Assembly (NCBI RefSeq): GCF_029714305.1
Contig: NZ_CP121647.1
Location: 372,001 to 436,000, forward strand
DNA from: Bradyrhizobium sp. CB3481
GTDB lineage: Bacteria > Pseudomonadota > Alphaproteobacteria > Rhizobiales > Xanthobacteraceae
Direction: 5' to 3'
DNA: 64,000 nucleotides
The notes below the pieces were generated by a model, which made no database searches, was not told the origin of the DNA, and was given only the letters and a program-made list of their open reading frames with translations. Below are positions 52,215-63,211 of the stretch, one piece after another (position 1 is the first letter of the stretch; the number at the start of each line of letters is the position of its first letter). A program made the position numbers and the translations under genes.

Positions 52215-52270
52215 CCTTTTGACGGTCGTTCTATGGGTCCTTTGAACTGCGAGGTGGTTCAGCCCTCCGG

Positions 52271-52302
52271 CAAAAAAATATTCAGCGGCAGAACGCTGTC
52301 AA
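52271..52302 (-). promoter_or_regulatory. Possible sigma-70 promoter of the small helical gene
   Basis: On the minus strand TTGACA (52302-52297) is followed after about 15-17 bases by the AT-rich stretch AATATTTTTTT. The gene starts about 60-70 bases downstream. The -10 is not a clean TATAAT, so this is tentative. Confidence 0.35.
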
Positions 52303-52327
52303 GCGCGCCACAAGCAGTGCCGCCGTT

Positions 52328-52825
52328 CTAGCGGGCGAACTCCGCAAATGCCCCCGCCACCATTCTGTACACTTCGCGCCGAAATGGGACGACGAGGTCG
52401 GCGACACGATCGAGGCGCTCCCAGCGCCAGGAATCGAATTCGGCCGGCTGGCCGTTGCGCGGCGTCAGGGGGTCGATCTCGTCGTCGCGGCCGGTGAAGC
52501 GCAGCGCAAACCATTTCTGCCGCTGCCCGCGAAATTGCGCGAGGCGATGCGTGGCCGGTCCGTCATAGGGCGGAAAGTCATATTTTATCCAATCGGTCTC
52601 GCCGAGATATTCGGCACTGACCGCGCCGGTCTCTTCCCAGAGTTCGCGCATGACGGCGTCGCGCGGGTCCTCGTCGGCGTCGATGCCGCCCTGGGGCATC
52701 TGCCATTCAAGGCCGGGAAGAATGATCTCCGGCCCGTCGTCGCGGAAGCGCCGGCCGATCAGCACCTCGCCGGACGCATTGAACAGGGCGATGCCCACAT
52801 TGGGCCGATAGGGTTTGTCGGACAT
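52328..52825 (-). CDS. RNA pyrophosphohydrolase-type Nudix protein (first copy)
   Basis: The 165-residue protein has the RppH fold. The Nudix box GGIDADEDPRDAVMRELWEE with TGAV fits GX5EX7REUXEEXGU completely, and PYRPNVGIALFNASGEVLIG and [18 protein letters not shown] are RppH blocks. RppH removes pyrophosphate from the 5' end of mRNA to start decay. It lies 39 bases downstream of the second copy on the same strand. It should be the more divergent of the two. Confidence 0.88.
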   Translation of the reverse strand: MSDKPYRPNVGIALFNASGEVLIGRRFRDDGPEIILPGLEWQMPQGGIDADEDPRDAVMRELWEETGAVSAEYLGETDWIKYDFPPYDGPATHRLAQFRGQRQKWFALRFTGRDDEIDPLTPRNGQPAEFDSWRWERLDRVADLVVPFRREVYRMVAGAFAEFAR

Positions 52826-52864
52826 GACTTCTGATGAGTGCCCGCGCGCAACGTGGGGGACTGG

Positions 52865-53368
52865 CTAACCGCCCGCGAGGTTGGCGAATTCCTTGACCAC
52901 GCGCTCGTAGACCGGCCGCTTGAACGGGACGATCAGGTTGGGAAGATTCTTCATCGGCTCCCAGCGCCAGGTCACGAACTCGGCCTTGTGTCCGCCGCCG
53001 GGGCTGGCGACATTGATCTCGGCATCCTTGCCGGTGAAGCGCACCGCGAACCATTTCTGGCGTTGCCCGCGATAGCGGCCTTTCCAGGCGCGGCCGGCGA
53101 CGGTGCGTGGAATGTCGTAGATCAGCCAATCCGGCACTTCGCCGAGCTTCTCGACCGAGCGGACGCTGGTCTCCTCGTAAAGCTCGCGCTTGGCAGCCTC
53201 CCAGGTGTCCTCGCCGGGATCGACCCCACCCTGCGGCATCTGCCAGACATGGGTTTCGTCAACATGCTCGATGCCCCCGGCGCGGCGGCCGATGAAGACC
53301 AGCCCGGCCGCGTTGATCAGCATCATGCCGACGCAGGTCCGGTAAGGCAGGTCTTCGTAGCGCGCCAT
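52865..53368 (-). CDS. rppH: RNA pyrophosphohydrolase RppH-type Nudix protein (second copy)
   Basis: The 167-residue enzyme starts [20 protein letters not shown] and carries the Nudix box [20 protein letters not shown] followed by TSV. The Gly after the EE of the usual REUXEEXGU is Ser here; I recall the same in other Bradyrhizobium Rpp[21 protein letters not shown] is as in the family. It resembles the sequences normally named RppH in Bradyrhizobium more closely than the first copy does. Start at 53368 is preferred over a 12-codon longer frame. Confidence 0.9.
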   Translation of the reverse strand: MARYEDLPYRTCVGMMLINAAGLVFIGRRAGGIEHVDETHVWQMPQGGVDPGEDTWEAAKRELYEETSVRSVEKLGEVPDWLIYDIPRTVAGRAWKGRYRGQRQKWFAVRFTGKDAEINVASPGGGHKAEFVTWRWEPMKNLPNLIVPFKRPVYERVVKEFANLAGG

Positions 53369-53458
53369 GTTCGTCAAGGTTCCTTTGCCTGTATTCATCT
53401 GCACAATCGACCGGTCCGGCAGGGTCGGGAAGGCGCCGGGCCGCCATCGGCTTGATCT

Positions 53459-54637
53459 TTAGCCTGATTTTGATTTCAGCATCGCCGTTGTCAATGGCAC
53501 AAGCAGGATGCCGCGGCCCTCGAGCGTCTTGGTCCAGGCGGCCAGCCGCTCGATCGAAATCGGCAGCGCGGAGGCGACGCCCACGGCCAGCCCGCGTTCC
53601 TTGGCGACCGTTTCCAGCTTGGCCAGCGCCCGGTCGATCTCGACCGAGGTCGGCACGGCATCAATGGTGAAATCCGCCTTGGCGAAGGGCATCGACTGGG
53701 CCGTCGCCTGCGCCGACGCAATGCTGCGCGGCGAGGAGCCGTCGTCGAGATAGCCGAGGCCGCGCTTGGCCGCCTCGCGGATCACCGGCTGCATCACGCT
53801 GTCGCTCGCCGTGAAGCGCGCGCCCATGAAATTGGCAATCCCGGCATAGCCCTGAAAGCGGCTGAGGTGCCAGTACAGCCGGTCGAGGTTCTGCTCCGGG
53901 GTCAGCGTCGTCAGCAGGGTCTGCGGCCCCGGATCATTGTCGGGGTAGTCGAACGGCTCCATCGGAACCTGCAGCAGGATCTCGTGGCGCTGGGCGCGGG
54001 CCCGCTCAGCGAGCTTGGTGGGATCGGCGCCGTAAGGGGTGAAAGCCAGCGTCACCGCCGGCGGCAGCTTCATGATGGCATCCGTCGTCTTGGCGGCGCC
54101 GACCCCGAGCCCGCCGACCACGATCGCGATCACCGGCATCTTCGCGGCCTTGGTGCGGTCGGCATCAGCCGCGTAGACCGTGAAGGGCTTTAGCCCGTCG
54201 GCAACGGCCGGAATCATGCCGTAGCGTGACTTTTCCAGAAGGCGCGGATCGATCCCGGTCATGGTCATCGCCGGCTCGGCGCCGGCATCGCTGCCGATCA
54301 CCACGTCCTGACGTTTGCCGCTGGAGCCATCGATGATGGTGACGGTCTTGTTTTCGCCAGCCGGGGCCTGCGGGGTGCCGGGCTTGGCGGCGTGCTCGGT
54401 CTGGCCAGAGGCTGCGGGCTGCTTGTCGTCCGCCGGCTTGCGCAGCGCGACACGGGCCATCGGCTCCCCGCCCAAGGGGTTGTCGGTAAAGAGCGCGACA
54501 CTCAGGAAGACGATCAGGACGAGGCCGAGCAGCACGGCCAGCGCCTGCATCGCCGTGAACGGCAGCCGAAACCGGCGCTTCTTGCGCTCCGTCTTCTGTC
54601 CGAGCGGTGCACTCAGTTCGTCGGCCGTTTCCGTCAT
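53459..54637 (-). CDS. Divergent polysaccharide deacetylase family protein (YibQ/DUF610)
   Basis: The 392-residue protein has one N-terminal membrane anchor (about 29-48), a Pro/Ala-rich linker and a periplasmic domain of the divergent polysaccharide deacetylase type. VIAIVVGGLGVGAAKTTDAI and VTLAFTPYGADPTKLAERAR begin the domain and EILLQVPMEPFDYPDNDPGP is the family core. YibQ-type proteins accompany CtpA and EnvC in proteobacteria and are thought to work in the cell envelope. It follows ctpA on the same strand after a terminator. Confidence 0.88.
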   Translation of the reverse strand: MTETADELSAPLGQKTERKKRRFRLPFTAMQALAVLLGLVLIVFLSVALFTDNPLGGEPMARVALRKPADDKQPAASGQTEHAAKPGTPQAPAGENKTVTIIDGSSGKRQDVVIGSDAGAEPAMTMTGIDPRLLEKSRYGMIPAVADGLKPFTVYAADADRTKAAKMPVIAIVVGGLGVGAAKTTDAIMKLPPAVTLAFTPYGADPTKLAERARAQRHEILLQVPMEPFDYPDNDPGPQTLLTTLTPEQNLDRLYWHLSRFQGYAGIANFMGARFTASDSVMQPVIREAAKRGLGYLDDGSSPRSIASAQATAQSMPFAKADFTIDAVPTSVEIDRALAKLETVAKERGLAVGVASALPISIERLAAWTKTLEGRGILLVPLTTAMLKSKSG

Positions 54638-54750
54638 GAATCTTCCCGAATCACCTGACCCGACGATACCACGATGGCCCGGATTCGAGCGCCTGCGCCG
54701 CCCCGCAAAAGCACCGTTCCGCTGGGCAGCGGCAGGAATCGATCATGAAA

Positions 54751-54780
54751 AAGGGGCGGCCCATGAGCCGCCCCTTCTTG
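54751..54780 (-). terminator. Bidirectional-looking terminator after ctpA
   Basis: AAGGGGCGGC (54751-54760) pairs with GCCGCCCCTT (54767-54776) around CCATGA. The A-rich left flank gives TTTCATG on the minus strand and the right flank has CTTG on the plus. It lies between ctpA and the YibQ-like gene, so the two may be transcribed separately. Confidence 0.75.
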
Positions 54781-54804
54781 TTCAGGAATATTTGGAAGGC
54801 CGGA

Positions 54805-56160
54805 TTAGTTGGCCGCCTTGTTGGCGGGCTTTTCGACCGCGGCCTTGTCGCCGGTGGCCGGGCCGCTCGCGGTCGACTTGATGCCGTGCAGCAGGTCGGC
54901 GCCGGTCTTCAGCGCCTTGTCGTCCTTGGCGTCCGGCGGGACATAGGATTGCGAGCCGGTCTTCTCGTCGCCGTCGTTCTTCAGATGGCCGCGGAGCGAT
55001 GCCTCGCCCTTGGTGTCGGTGCGTGCCTTCAGCTCTTCCGGCACATCCTGCAGCACCTCGATGTCGGGCACGATGCCCTTGGCCTGGATCGACTTGCCCG
55101 ACGGCGTGTAGTAGCGCGCGGTGGTAAGGCGCAGCGCGCCGTTGCCGCTGCCGAGCGGGATGATGGTCTGCACCGAACCCTTGCCGAACGAGCGCGTGCC
55201 GACCAGCGTGGCACGCTTGTGGTCCTGCAGCGCGCCGGCGACGATTTCGGAGGCCGACGCCGAGCCGCCATTGATCAGCACGATGACCGGCTTGCCCTTG
55301 GTGAGGTCGCCGGAATGAGCGGCGCGGCGCTGGGTTTCCTCGGCATTGCGGCCGCGGGTCGAGACGATCTCACCGCGCTCGAGGAAGGTGTCGGAAACGG
55401 TGACTGCTTCTTCGAGTAGGCCGCCCGGATTATTTCTGAGGTCGATGATGTAGCCCTTGAGCTTGTCGCCGAGCTGGTTCGAGAGGTTGCCGATCTCGCG
55501 CTTCAGGCCTTCGGTGGTCTGCTCGTTGAAGGTGGTGACGCGGATATAGGCGATGTCGTCCTGCTCGACGCGGGCGCGCACCGAACGGACGCGGATGTTG
55601 TCGCGGACCAACGTGACTTCGATCGGGTTGTCCTGGCCCTTGCGGATGATCTTGAGACGGATCTTGGTGTTAACGGGCCCGCGCATTTTTTCGACGGCCT
55701 GGTTGAGGGTGAGACCCTGCACCGCTTCGTCGTCGAGCGTGGTGATGATGTCGTTGGCCATGATGCCGGCCTTCGATGCCGGCGTGTCGTCGATCGGCGA
55801 GACGACCTTGATCAGGCCGTCTTCCATCGTGACCTCGATGCCGAGACCGCCGAACTCACCGCGGGTCTGCACCTGCATGTCGCGGAAGCTCTTGGCGTCC
55901 ATGTAGCTGGAGTGCGGATCGAGACCGGCCAGCATGCCTGATATCGCGGACTCGACCAGCTTGGAGTCGTCGGGCTTCTCGACATAGTCGCTGCGCACGC
56001 GCTCGAACACGTCGCCGAACAGATTGAGCTGGCGGTAGGTGTCGGATGTCGCAGCGCGCGCCACCGATCCCATCAGCACCGAGCGGGGCTGCGTAACGAA
56101 AAGCGTCAAAGCCGCACCGGTGGCGGCGCTGAGAAGAATGAGAGAAGTCTTGCGCATCAT
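54805..56160 (-). CDS. ctpA: Carboxy-terminal processing protease CtpA (S41)
   Basis: CtpA is a periplasmic serine protease that trims envelope proteins, including peptidoglycan-related ones. The 451-residue protein has an N-terminal signal-anchor (MMRKTSLILLSAATGAALTL), a PDZ domain (GGLGIEVTMEDGLIKVVSPI) and the S41 catalytic domain with Ser in INGGSASASEIVAGAL and Lys in GTRSFGKGSVQ. Its ATG overlaps the envC stop (ATGATG), so the two are translated together. Confidence 0.94.
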   Translation of the reverse strand: MMRKTSLILLSAATGAALTLFVTQPRSVLMGSVARAATSDTYRQLNLFGDVFERVRSDYVEKPDDSKLVESAISGMLAGLDPHSSYMDAKSFRDMQVQTRGEFGGLGIEVTMEDGLIKVVSPIDDTPASKAGIMANDIITTLDDEAVQGLTLNQAVEKMRGPVNTKIRLKIIRKGQDNPIEVTLVRDNIRVRSVRARVEQDDIAYIRVTTFNEQTTEGLKREIGNLSNQLGDKLKGYIIDLRNNPGGLLEEAVTVSDTFLERGEIVSTRGRNAEETQRRAAHSGDLTKGKPVIVLINGGSASASEIVAGALQDHKRATLVGTRSFGKGSVQTIIPLGSGNGALRLTTARYYTPSGKSIQAKGIVPDIEVLQDVPEELKARTDTKGEASLRGHLKNDGDEKTGSQSYVPPDAKDDKALKTGADLLHGIKSTASGPATGDKAAVEKPANKAAN

Positions 56161-57479
56161 CCGCGAACCTTTTCGCCTTCGTTAGCGGCCCACCATGGGC
56201 CTGAGTCGATTGGAGTGCCGTCCTTACGGAACTCGACATAGAGCACCGGCTGGCTCGCGGTCGTCGCGAGAATGGATGCGACCTGGGACGTCGTCCCCAT
56301 CGTCGCGACCGGCTCTCCCGTAAGTACAAACTGGCCGATGTTTACCGAAATGCGCTCCATCCCGGCGATCAGGACATGATACCCGCCCCCGGCATTGAGG
56401 ATCAAGAGTTGTCCGTAGCTGCGGAAGGGTCCAGCGTAAACAACCCAGCCGTCACACGGTGTTGTGACCTGAGCCCCGGGCCGGGTTGCCAAAGAAATGC
56501 CTTTTTCCACGCCGCCCGCGCCATCGGAACCGCCAAAATCGCGAATCTTGCGGCCGTTAACCGGAAAGGCGAACAACCTCTTGGCGGAAGCAAAGGCGAT
56601 CGCCGGGCTGAGCCGGGCTGGGTCCTTGAGTGCCCCGAGATTCGGCTTGCCGCCGGGGGCTGCCGGCGCGCCCTGCAGGCTGGCGGTTGCAGCCGCCTTG
56701 GCGGCGCTCTTCAGGTCCTGTTCCATTTTGCCGATCAGGCCCTGCAGGCTGTCGACCTGTTTGGACAGGTTGATGGCGCGCGCGCCTTCGCTCTCCATAT
56801 CCTTTTCGATCGCGCTCTGCTTGCGCTGACGTTCGTCGACCAGCGCAGCGAGCCGGATCGAATCGTCTTTCAGCCTGTCGCGATCTCGTGCCAGCACATC
56901 GCGCTTGGTCGCGATTTCCTTGCGCAGGGCGACGAGCTGGCCGAGATCGCTCGCAAGCTTTTCCGCACGGCCGCGCAATTCGGGAACGACAGCGCCAAGC
57001 AGCATGGCGGTACGCAGCGATTGCAGTGCGTCTTCGGGCCGCACCAACAGCGCCGGCGGCGTGCGCCGTCCGGCACGCTGCAGCGCCGCCAGCACCTCGA
57101 TGATTTCTGAGCGCCGTGAATCGAGCGTGGCCCGGATCTGCTGCTCGCGGGCATCGAGCGGTCGAAGCTCCGCCTCGGTCTCGCCGATGCGCGTTTCGAC
57201 ACTGCGCACTTGGGTGGCGATCTCGATCAGCTGCTGGTTGAGCTTGGAGCGGTCCTGCCCGATCGCCGCCATGTCCGCCTTCAGCTTCTTTTGCAGCTCG
57301 GCGGCCTTGCGCTGCTCCTCGCGCGTGGCCTCCAGCTCCTGCTCGCGCTGCTTGATCGCCTCGGGAGATACGGCGGTTGCCTGCTGCGCTGATGGCGCGG
57401 ACTGCGCGGCGGCGGGCGAAAGCGACGCCAGCACAAGACTTGCCGACAGTAGTATTACGGGAAGCAAGATGGCTGACAT
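56157..57479 (-). CDS. EnvC-like murein hydrolase activator (LytM domain)
   Basis: The 440-residue protein begins with a signal peptide (MSAILLPVILLSASLVLASL), has long coiled coils (about 40-250) and ends in an M23/LytM domain. The domain lacks the usual HxxxD and HxH zinc ligands: the sites read GVEKGISL and YHVLIAG. This degenerate form is known in EnvC-type amidase activators. The start at 57479 gives a clean signal; the frame extends 20 codons upstream. It is coupled to ctpA by a four-base overlap. Confidence 0.9.
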   Translation of the reverse strand: MSAILLPVILLSASLVLASLSPAAAQSAPSAQQATAVSPEAIKQREQELEATREEQRKAAELQKKLKADMAAIGQDRSKLNQQLIEIATQVRSVETRIGETEAELRPLDAREQQIRATLDSRRSEIIEVLAALQRAGRRTPPALLVRPEDALQSLRTAMLLGAVVPELRGRAEKLASDLGQLVALRKEIATKRDVLARDRDRLKDDSIRLAALVDERQRKQSAIEKDMESEGARAINLSKQVDSLQGLIGKMEQDLKSAAKAAATASLQGAPAAPGGKPNLGALKDPARLSPAIAFASAKRLFAFPVNGRKIRDFGGSDGAGGVEKGISLATRPGAQVTTPCDGWVVYAGPFRSYGQLLILNAGGGYHVLIAGMERISVNIGQFVLTGEPVATMGTTSQVASILATTASQPVLYVEFRKDGTPIDSGPWWAANEGEKVRG

Positions 57480-57579
57480 CACCGGCTCGCCGCGATCGGC
57501 GGTGCGTGGGTATGAATGAATGTGCTGCGTCGAATGCATCCGGCCTGTTCAGCGCTCTCTGTATTCACCTCACCATGCC

Positions 57580-58062
57580 CTAAGCGCGATGGTAGGGGTG
57601 GCCGGCCAAAATGGTCGCGGCGCGGTAAATCTGTTCAAGAAGCATGACGCGGACCATTTGATGCGGCCAGGTCGCCGAGCCGAACGCAATGCGTAATTTA
57701 GCCTTGCGCTGCAAATCGGGCGAAAGTCCGTCCGCGCCGCCGATGGCGAAAATTGTACTGGCAATCCCCTCGTCCCGCCACTGGCCAAGCTGCCGGGCGA
57801 AGGTCGCGCTGTCGATGCTCTTGCCGTGCTCGTCGAGCGCCACCAGGACGGCTTTCTCCGGTATCGCCGCCGCAATCGCCGCGGCTTCCTCCGAGATGCG
57901 CGTCGCGGTATCGCGGGCGCGGCTTTCGGGAATTTCCTGGATCGCGAGGCCGCGAAAGCCGAGCTTGCGGCCGATGTCCTCGAAACGCTCGCGATAGCGT
58001 TCCGCCAGTTCCTGTTCCGGGCCCTGTTTCAGCCGGCCGATCGAGACCACGACAAGGCGCAT
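57580..58062 (-). CDS. rlmH: 23S rRNA pseudouridine-1915 N3-methyltransferase RlmH
   Basis: RlmH methylates pseudouridine 1915 of 23S rRNA using SAM. The 160-residue SPOUT enzyme begins MRLVVVSIGRLKQGPEQELA; it contains the knot residues FAIGGADGLSPD and ends in LLEQIYRAATILAGHPYHRA, the family C-terminus. The ATG at 58062 is preferred; the open frame runs 18 codons further. It precedes envC on the same strand after 100 bases. Confidence 0.96.
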   Translation of the reverse strand: MRLVVVSIGRLKQGPEQELAERYRERFEDIGRKLGFRGLAIQEIPESRARDTATRISEEAAAIAAAIPEKAVLVALDEHGKSIDSATFARQLGQWRDEGIASTIFAIGGADGLSPDLQRKAKLRIAFGSATWPHQMVRVMLLEQIYRAATILAGHPYHRA

Positions 58063-58158
58063 GATTGTTTTTCCGGCGTACACGTCCCGGCACGCGCGCT
58101 GTTGCCGCGCGAGCAACCAGATTACATGCGCCTCAGCCGATTCGGACCGGCCGAGGGT

Positions 58159-58626
58159 TCAGATCGCCGCCGCCGCCGGGTTCTGCGCCCACAACCTTTC
58201 CAGATTGTAGAACTCGCGTACCTCGGGCCTGAATACGTGCAGGACCACATCGCCGGAATCGATCAGCACCCAGTCGCAATTGGGCAAGCCCTCGACATGG
58301 ATGTTCCTGATGCCGTTTTCCTTCAGGGCTTTCGTGACGTTTTCCGCGATCGCGCCGACATGCCGGTTGACCCGGCCTGTGGTGACGATCATGTAATCGG
58401 AAAATGCAGATTTGCCGCGAAGGTCGATGGTGACCGTTTCTTCCGCCTTCATATCGTCGAGGCGGGAGAGGATCATATTCAGCGTCTTGTCGGCGTCGGG
58501 TTGCGCCTTCAAGGCCGCAGCTTCTGTCGATGTTTTACGCGGGGTCTTGGCAGACTTGCCAGCGGTCTTGCTACCAGTCGCCTTGGGTAAAACAGACTTC
58601 GACTTGGACAATACAGATGTGGCCAG
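58159..58626 (-). CDS. rsfS: Ribosome silencing factor RsfS
   Basis: RsfS binds uL14 and keeps ribosomal subunits apart when nutrients are low. The core starts at about LNMILSRLDDMKAEETVTID and includes SDYMIVTTGRVNRHVGAIAE and CDWVLIDSGDVVLHVFRPEV. A Lys/Ser/Thr-rich 45-residue N-terminal extension precedes it. No ATG opens the frame; TTG at 58611 and CTG at 58626 are possible. AAGGAA is six bases upstream of the CTG, which would give (M)ATSVLSKSKS. The start is therefore uncertain, but the gene is sure. rlmH follows after 97 bases. Confidence 0.9.
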   Translation of the reverse strand: MATSVLSKSKSVLPKATGSKTAGKSAKTPRKTSTEAAALKAQPDADKTLNMILSRLDDMKAEETVTIDLRGKSAFSDYMIVTTGRVNRHVGAIAENVTKALKENGIRNIHVEGLPNCDWVLIDSGDVVLHVFRPEVREFYNLERLWAQNPAAAAI

Positions 58627-58745
58627 GGACCATTCCTTTCACTGTATCGCAAACGCCGAATCCCGGCGTCGCGGACCATATTAGGCATGTGGGGTTAATG
58701 GTTTCAATATTCCAGTGGGCCCCGCCTGCCGGTTCGAGTTAACTG

Positions 58746-59387
58746 TCACCTCTTTGCCTTCCAGCTCCCATCCGCGTTCCTCAATCCGGTGGATGACAGG
58801 GGTAGTTTCATGCCGGTGAGGAAAGCCCATGCGGGCGCCTGCCGATCGGCTAGCCGGACCGCCTGATTTTCGGGCACGCGATAGCGCGCCAGCGCCTGGG
58901 CGGCCGGGGCGGCGAGGGCCCGAAAACTCTGCGGCGGACGGTCGATCACGGCGATCGGCATCTCGTCGGCGATGCGCCGCCAATCCTTCCAGCGATGGAA
59001 CTGCGCGAGATTGTCGGCACCCATGATCCAGACGAAGCGCACGCCGGAAACGCGGCGGCGCAAGTGAGTGATCGTGTCGACGGTATATCTGGTGCCGATG
59101 ACAGCTTCGAGACAGCTGATGTCGATGCGCGGATCGCCGGCGACTTCTCGCGCCGCCTGCGCACGTTCGGCCAGGCCGTGCAATCGCCCGTTTTCCTTGA
59201 GCGGATTGCCGGGTGTCAGCAGCCACCAGACGCGATCGAGCTCGAGGCGCTTGAGCGCAAACAGGCTAATCGCGCGATGCGCCGCGTGCGGCGGATTGAA
59301 CGAGCCGCCGAGCAGGCCGATGCGCATGGCGCTCGTGTGGAACGGGATCGCCTGGGCGGCCGATTGCAATGTCATCGGCCGCGGCAC
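58746..59387 (-). CDS. nadD: Nicotinate-nucleotide adenylyltransferase NadD
   Basis: NadD makes deamido-NAD from nicotinate mononucleotide and ATP. The 213-residue protein has the nucleotidyltransferase motif [14 protein letters not shown], the [13 protein letters not shown] block and the C-terminal SxTxxR motif (SSTGLRN). The ATG at 59387 gives a 20-residue extension before [14 protein letters not shown]; the shorter start at 59327 also is possible. The order proA-nadD-rsfS-rlmH is conserved in Rhizobiales. Confidence 0.94.
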   Translation of the reverse strand: MPRPMTLQSAAQAIPFHTSAMRIGLLGGSFNPPHAAHRAISLFALKRLELDRVWWLLTPGNPLKENGRLHGLAERAQAAREVAGDPRIDISCLEAVIGTRYTVDTITHLRRRVSGVRFVWIMGADNLAQFHRWKDWRRIADEMPIAVIDRPPQSFRALAAPAAQALARYRVPENQAVRLADRQAPAWAFLTGMKLPLSSTGLRNADGSWKAKR

Positions 59388-59406
59388 CGCAAGCGCAGGC
59401 GGGTGT

Positions 59407-60699
59407 TCACGGCCGCGTCTGCCCGGTGCCGTGAACGCGATATTTGAAGCTCGTCAGCTGCTCGGCGCCGACAGGGCCGCGGGCGTGGAACTTGCCGGTG
59501 GCGATGCCGATCTCCGCGCCGAAGCCGAACTCGCCGCCATCGGCGAACTGCGTCGATGCGTTGTGCAGCACGATCGCCGAATCCACTTCGCTGAGGAATT
59601 TCTCGGCCGCCTTGGCGTCCTCGGTCACGATCGCATCGGTGTGGCGCGAACCGTGGGCCTGGATATGGGCGATGGCGGCGTCAACGCCGTCGACGACCCG
59701 TGCGGCAATGACGGCATCGAGATATTCGGTGTCCCAATCCTCGTCGCTTGCCGGCTTCACCCGCGCGTCGATCTTCTGCACGGCGTCGTCGCCGCGCACC
59801 TCGCAGCCGGATTCGATGAGCATCTCGACCAGCGGCTTCAAATTGGTTGCGGCACTGGCACGATCGACCAGCAGCGTCTCGGCGGCGCCGCAGACACCGG
59901 TGCGGCGCATCTTGGCGTTCAATACGATCGACTTGGCCATGTCGAGCCTGGCGCTGCCGTCGACATAGACGTGGTTGACGCCTTCGAGATGCGCAAACAC
60001 CGGCACGCGCGCTTCTGCCTCGACGCGTGCGACGAGACTCTTGCCGCCGCGCGGGACGATCACGTCGATGCCGCCGTTCAATCCCGACAGCATCAATCCG
60101 ACAGCCGCACGGTCGCGCGTCGGCACCAGCGTGATTGCGGCCTCAGGCAGGCCGGCCTCGCGCAGGCCCTGCACCAGGCATTCATGGATCGCGCGGCAGG
60201 AGCGAAAACTGTCGGAGCCGCCGCGCAGGATCACGGCATTGCCTGATTTCAGGCACAGCACGCCGGCGTCGGCGGCGACGTTGGGGCGGCTCTCGAAGAT
60301 CACGCCGATGACGCCGAGCGGCACGCGCACGCGCTCGATGGTCATGCCGTTCGGGCGCTGCCAGCTTTCGGTAACGGTGCCCACGGGATCGGCAATGCCG
60401 CGCACGGTGGCGACGCCGTCAGCCATGGAATCGATCCGCGCTTGCGTCAGGGTCAGGCGGTCGATGAAGGCTGCGGTGGTGCCGCCCGCGCGCACTTCGG
60501 CGACGTCCTTGGCATTGGCGGCCAGGATCTTGGCCGCGCCCGCGCGGATCGCCCGCTCGATCGCCTCCAGCGCCCGGTTCTTCTGCTCCGGCGGCGCCAG
60601 TGCCAGCACCCGCGCGGCAGCGCGCGCTTGAGCGGCGAGGTCGGTCATCAGGGCGGGCAGATCGGCGTTGCCGTCGATTGCCTTGAGGGGGGCGGTCAT
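59407..60699 (-). CDS. proA: Gamma-glutamyl phosphate reductase
   Basis: ProA reduces gamma-glutamyl phosphate to glutamate semialdehyde for proline synthesis. The 430-residue enzyme of the aldehyde dehydrogenase type has the catalytic Cys in [16 protein letters not shown], and [20 protein letters not shown] and [15 protein letters not shown]. The ATG at 60699 opens the chosen frame; ten more codons upstream are open. proB lies upstream and makes the previous step. Confidence 0.97.
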   Translation of the reverse strand: MTAPLKAIDGNADLPALMTDLAAQARAAARVLALAPPEQKNRALEAIERAIRAGAAKILAANAKDVAEVRAGGTTAAFIDRLTLTQARIDSMADGVATVRGIADPVGTVTESWQRPNGMTIERVRVPLGVIGVIFESRPNVAADAGVLCLKSGNAVILRGGSDSFRSCRAIHECLVQGLREAGLPEAAITLVPTRDRAAVGLMLSGLNGGIDVIVPRGGKSLVARVEAEARVPVFAHLEGVNHVYVDGSARLDMAKSIVLNAKMRRTGVCGAAETLLVDRASAATNLKPLVEMLIESGCEVRGDDAVQKIDARVKPASDEDWDTEYLDAVIAARVVDGVDAAIAHIQAHGSRHTDAIVTEDAKAAEKFLSEVDSAIVLHNASTQFADGGEFGFGAEIGIATGKFHARGPVGAEQLTSFKYRVHGTGQTRP

Positions 60700-60821
60700 C
60701 GGAGGTCTCGGTTTCGGAGTTAAGGCCATGTCTTAGCACGGAAATCCCGCTTTTGCGAGGTCCGGCGCCGGCATGGCTGGCTGGCGGTATTGGTTAGACG
60801 CTAGGCCAATGGCCTGGCTGG

Positions 60822-61964
60822 CTACTTGACCGGGACGGTCCCGGCCGGCCCGACCACCAGATCGTCGCGATGGATCATCTCGGCCCGGCCTGAGATGCCC
60901 AAAATCGCCATCACGTCCGGCGAGGAGCGGCCCTTGATCTTCTCGGCGTCCTCGGCGTCGTACGCGACGAGGCCGCGGCCGATCTCGTGGGTGTCGGGGC
61001 CGCGCACCACGACCGCATCGCCGCGGGCGAACTGGCCGTCGATCCTGATCACACCGGCCGGCAGCAGGCTCTTGCCGGCCCGTAGCGCCGCGACCGCGCC
61101 GGCATCGATGGTCAGCGTGCCCTTCGGCTCCAGGGAGCCGGCGATCCAGCGCTTGCGCGCGGTGACGGGATTGGCCGGCGTGAGGAACCAGGTGCAGCGG
61201 CCGCCATCAGCGATCGCCTGCAGCGGATGCTCGATCTTGCCGGAGGCGATCAGCATATGCGTGCCCGACGTCGTCGCGATCTTTGCCGCCTCGATCTTGG
61301 TGTACATGCCGCCGCGCGACAATTCGGATTCGGCCGCGCCCGCCATGCCTTCGATCTCTGAGGTGACGGATTCCACAATCGGAATCAGTTTTGCGTTCGG
61401 ATTGGCGCCGGGCGGCGCGTCGTAGAGGCCGTCGATATCCGACAGCAGGATCAGCAAATCGGCGCTCGCCATGGTGGCGACGCGCGCGGCGAGGCGGTCA
61501 TTGTCGCCGTAGCGGATTTCGTTGGTGGCCACCGTGTCGTTCTCGTTGATCACGGGCACCGCGCGCCACTCCAGGAGCTTTGCAATGGTCGAGCGGGCGT
61601 TGAGGTAGCGGCGGCGCTCCTCGGTGTCCTGCAGCGTCACCAAAATCTGTCCGGCGCCGATGCCGTGCGCGCCCAGCACTTCGGACCAGATCCGCGCCAG
61701 CGCGATCTGTCCCACCGCGGCGGCGCCCTGGCTCTCTTCGAGCTTCAAGGGGCCGCGCGGCAGTTTCAGCCGGCTGCGCCCAAGCGCGATCGAGCCCGAT
61801 GAGACCACCAGCACGTCGCGGCCTTCGCCGTGCAACTTGGCGATGTCGGCGGCCAGCGCCGCCAGCCAAGCCGAACGCACCTCGCCCGCCTTGGAATCGA
61901 TCAGCAGCGAGGAGCCGACCTTGACGACGATGCGGCGGAAATTGTTGAGCGCGGGGCGTTTCAT
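60822..61964 (-). CDS. proB: Glutamate 5-kinase
   Basis: ProB phosphorylates glutamate as the first, usually proline-inhibited, step of proline synthesis. The 380-residue protein has the amino-acid kinase domain ([46 protein letters not shown]) and a C-terminal PUA domain (about 280-370) starting near [14 protein letters not shown]. Start at 61964 was taken over a twelve-codon longer frame. proA follows on the same strand after 122 bases. Confidence 0.97.
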   Translation of the reverse strand: MKRPALNNFRRIVVKVGSSLLIDSKAGEVRSAWLAALAADIAKLHGEGRDVLVVSSGSIALGRSRLKLPRGPLKLEESQGAAAVGQIALARIWSEVLGAHGIGAGQILVTLQDTEERRRYLNARSTIAKLLEWRAVPVINENDTVATNEIRYGDNDRLAARVATMASADLLILLSDIDGLYDAPPGANPNAKLIPIVESVTSEIEGMAGAAESELSRGGMYTKIEAAKIATTSGTHMLIASGKIEHPLQAIADGGRCTWFLTPANPVTARKRWIAGSLEPKGTLTIDAGAVAALRAGKSLLPAGVIRIDGQFARGDAVVVRGPDTHEIGRGLVAYDAEDAEKIKGRSSPDVMAILGISGRAEMIHRDDLVVGPAGTVPVK

Positions 61965-62056
61965 GGTGCGGTCGAACGATGCGGATGATTGAGGAAGCAA
62001 TACGCGCCAGTTCCCGGATTTGGAAGTGGCGCAGCAGGGGCAGGCTTAAGTTTGCG

Positions 62057-63178
<1,122 letters not shown>

Positions 63179-63211
63179 TTAATTTTCGGCCTTTTTCCGA
63201 GTGTTGGAGGG

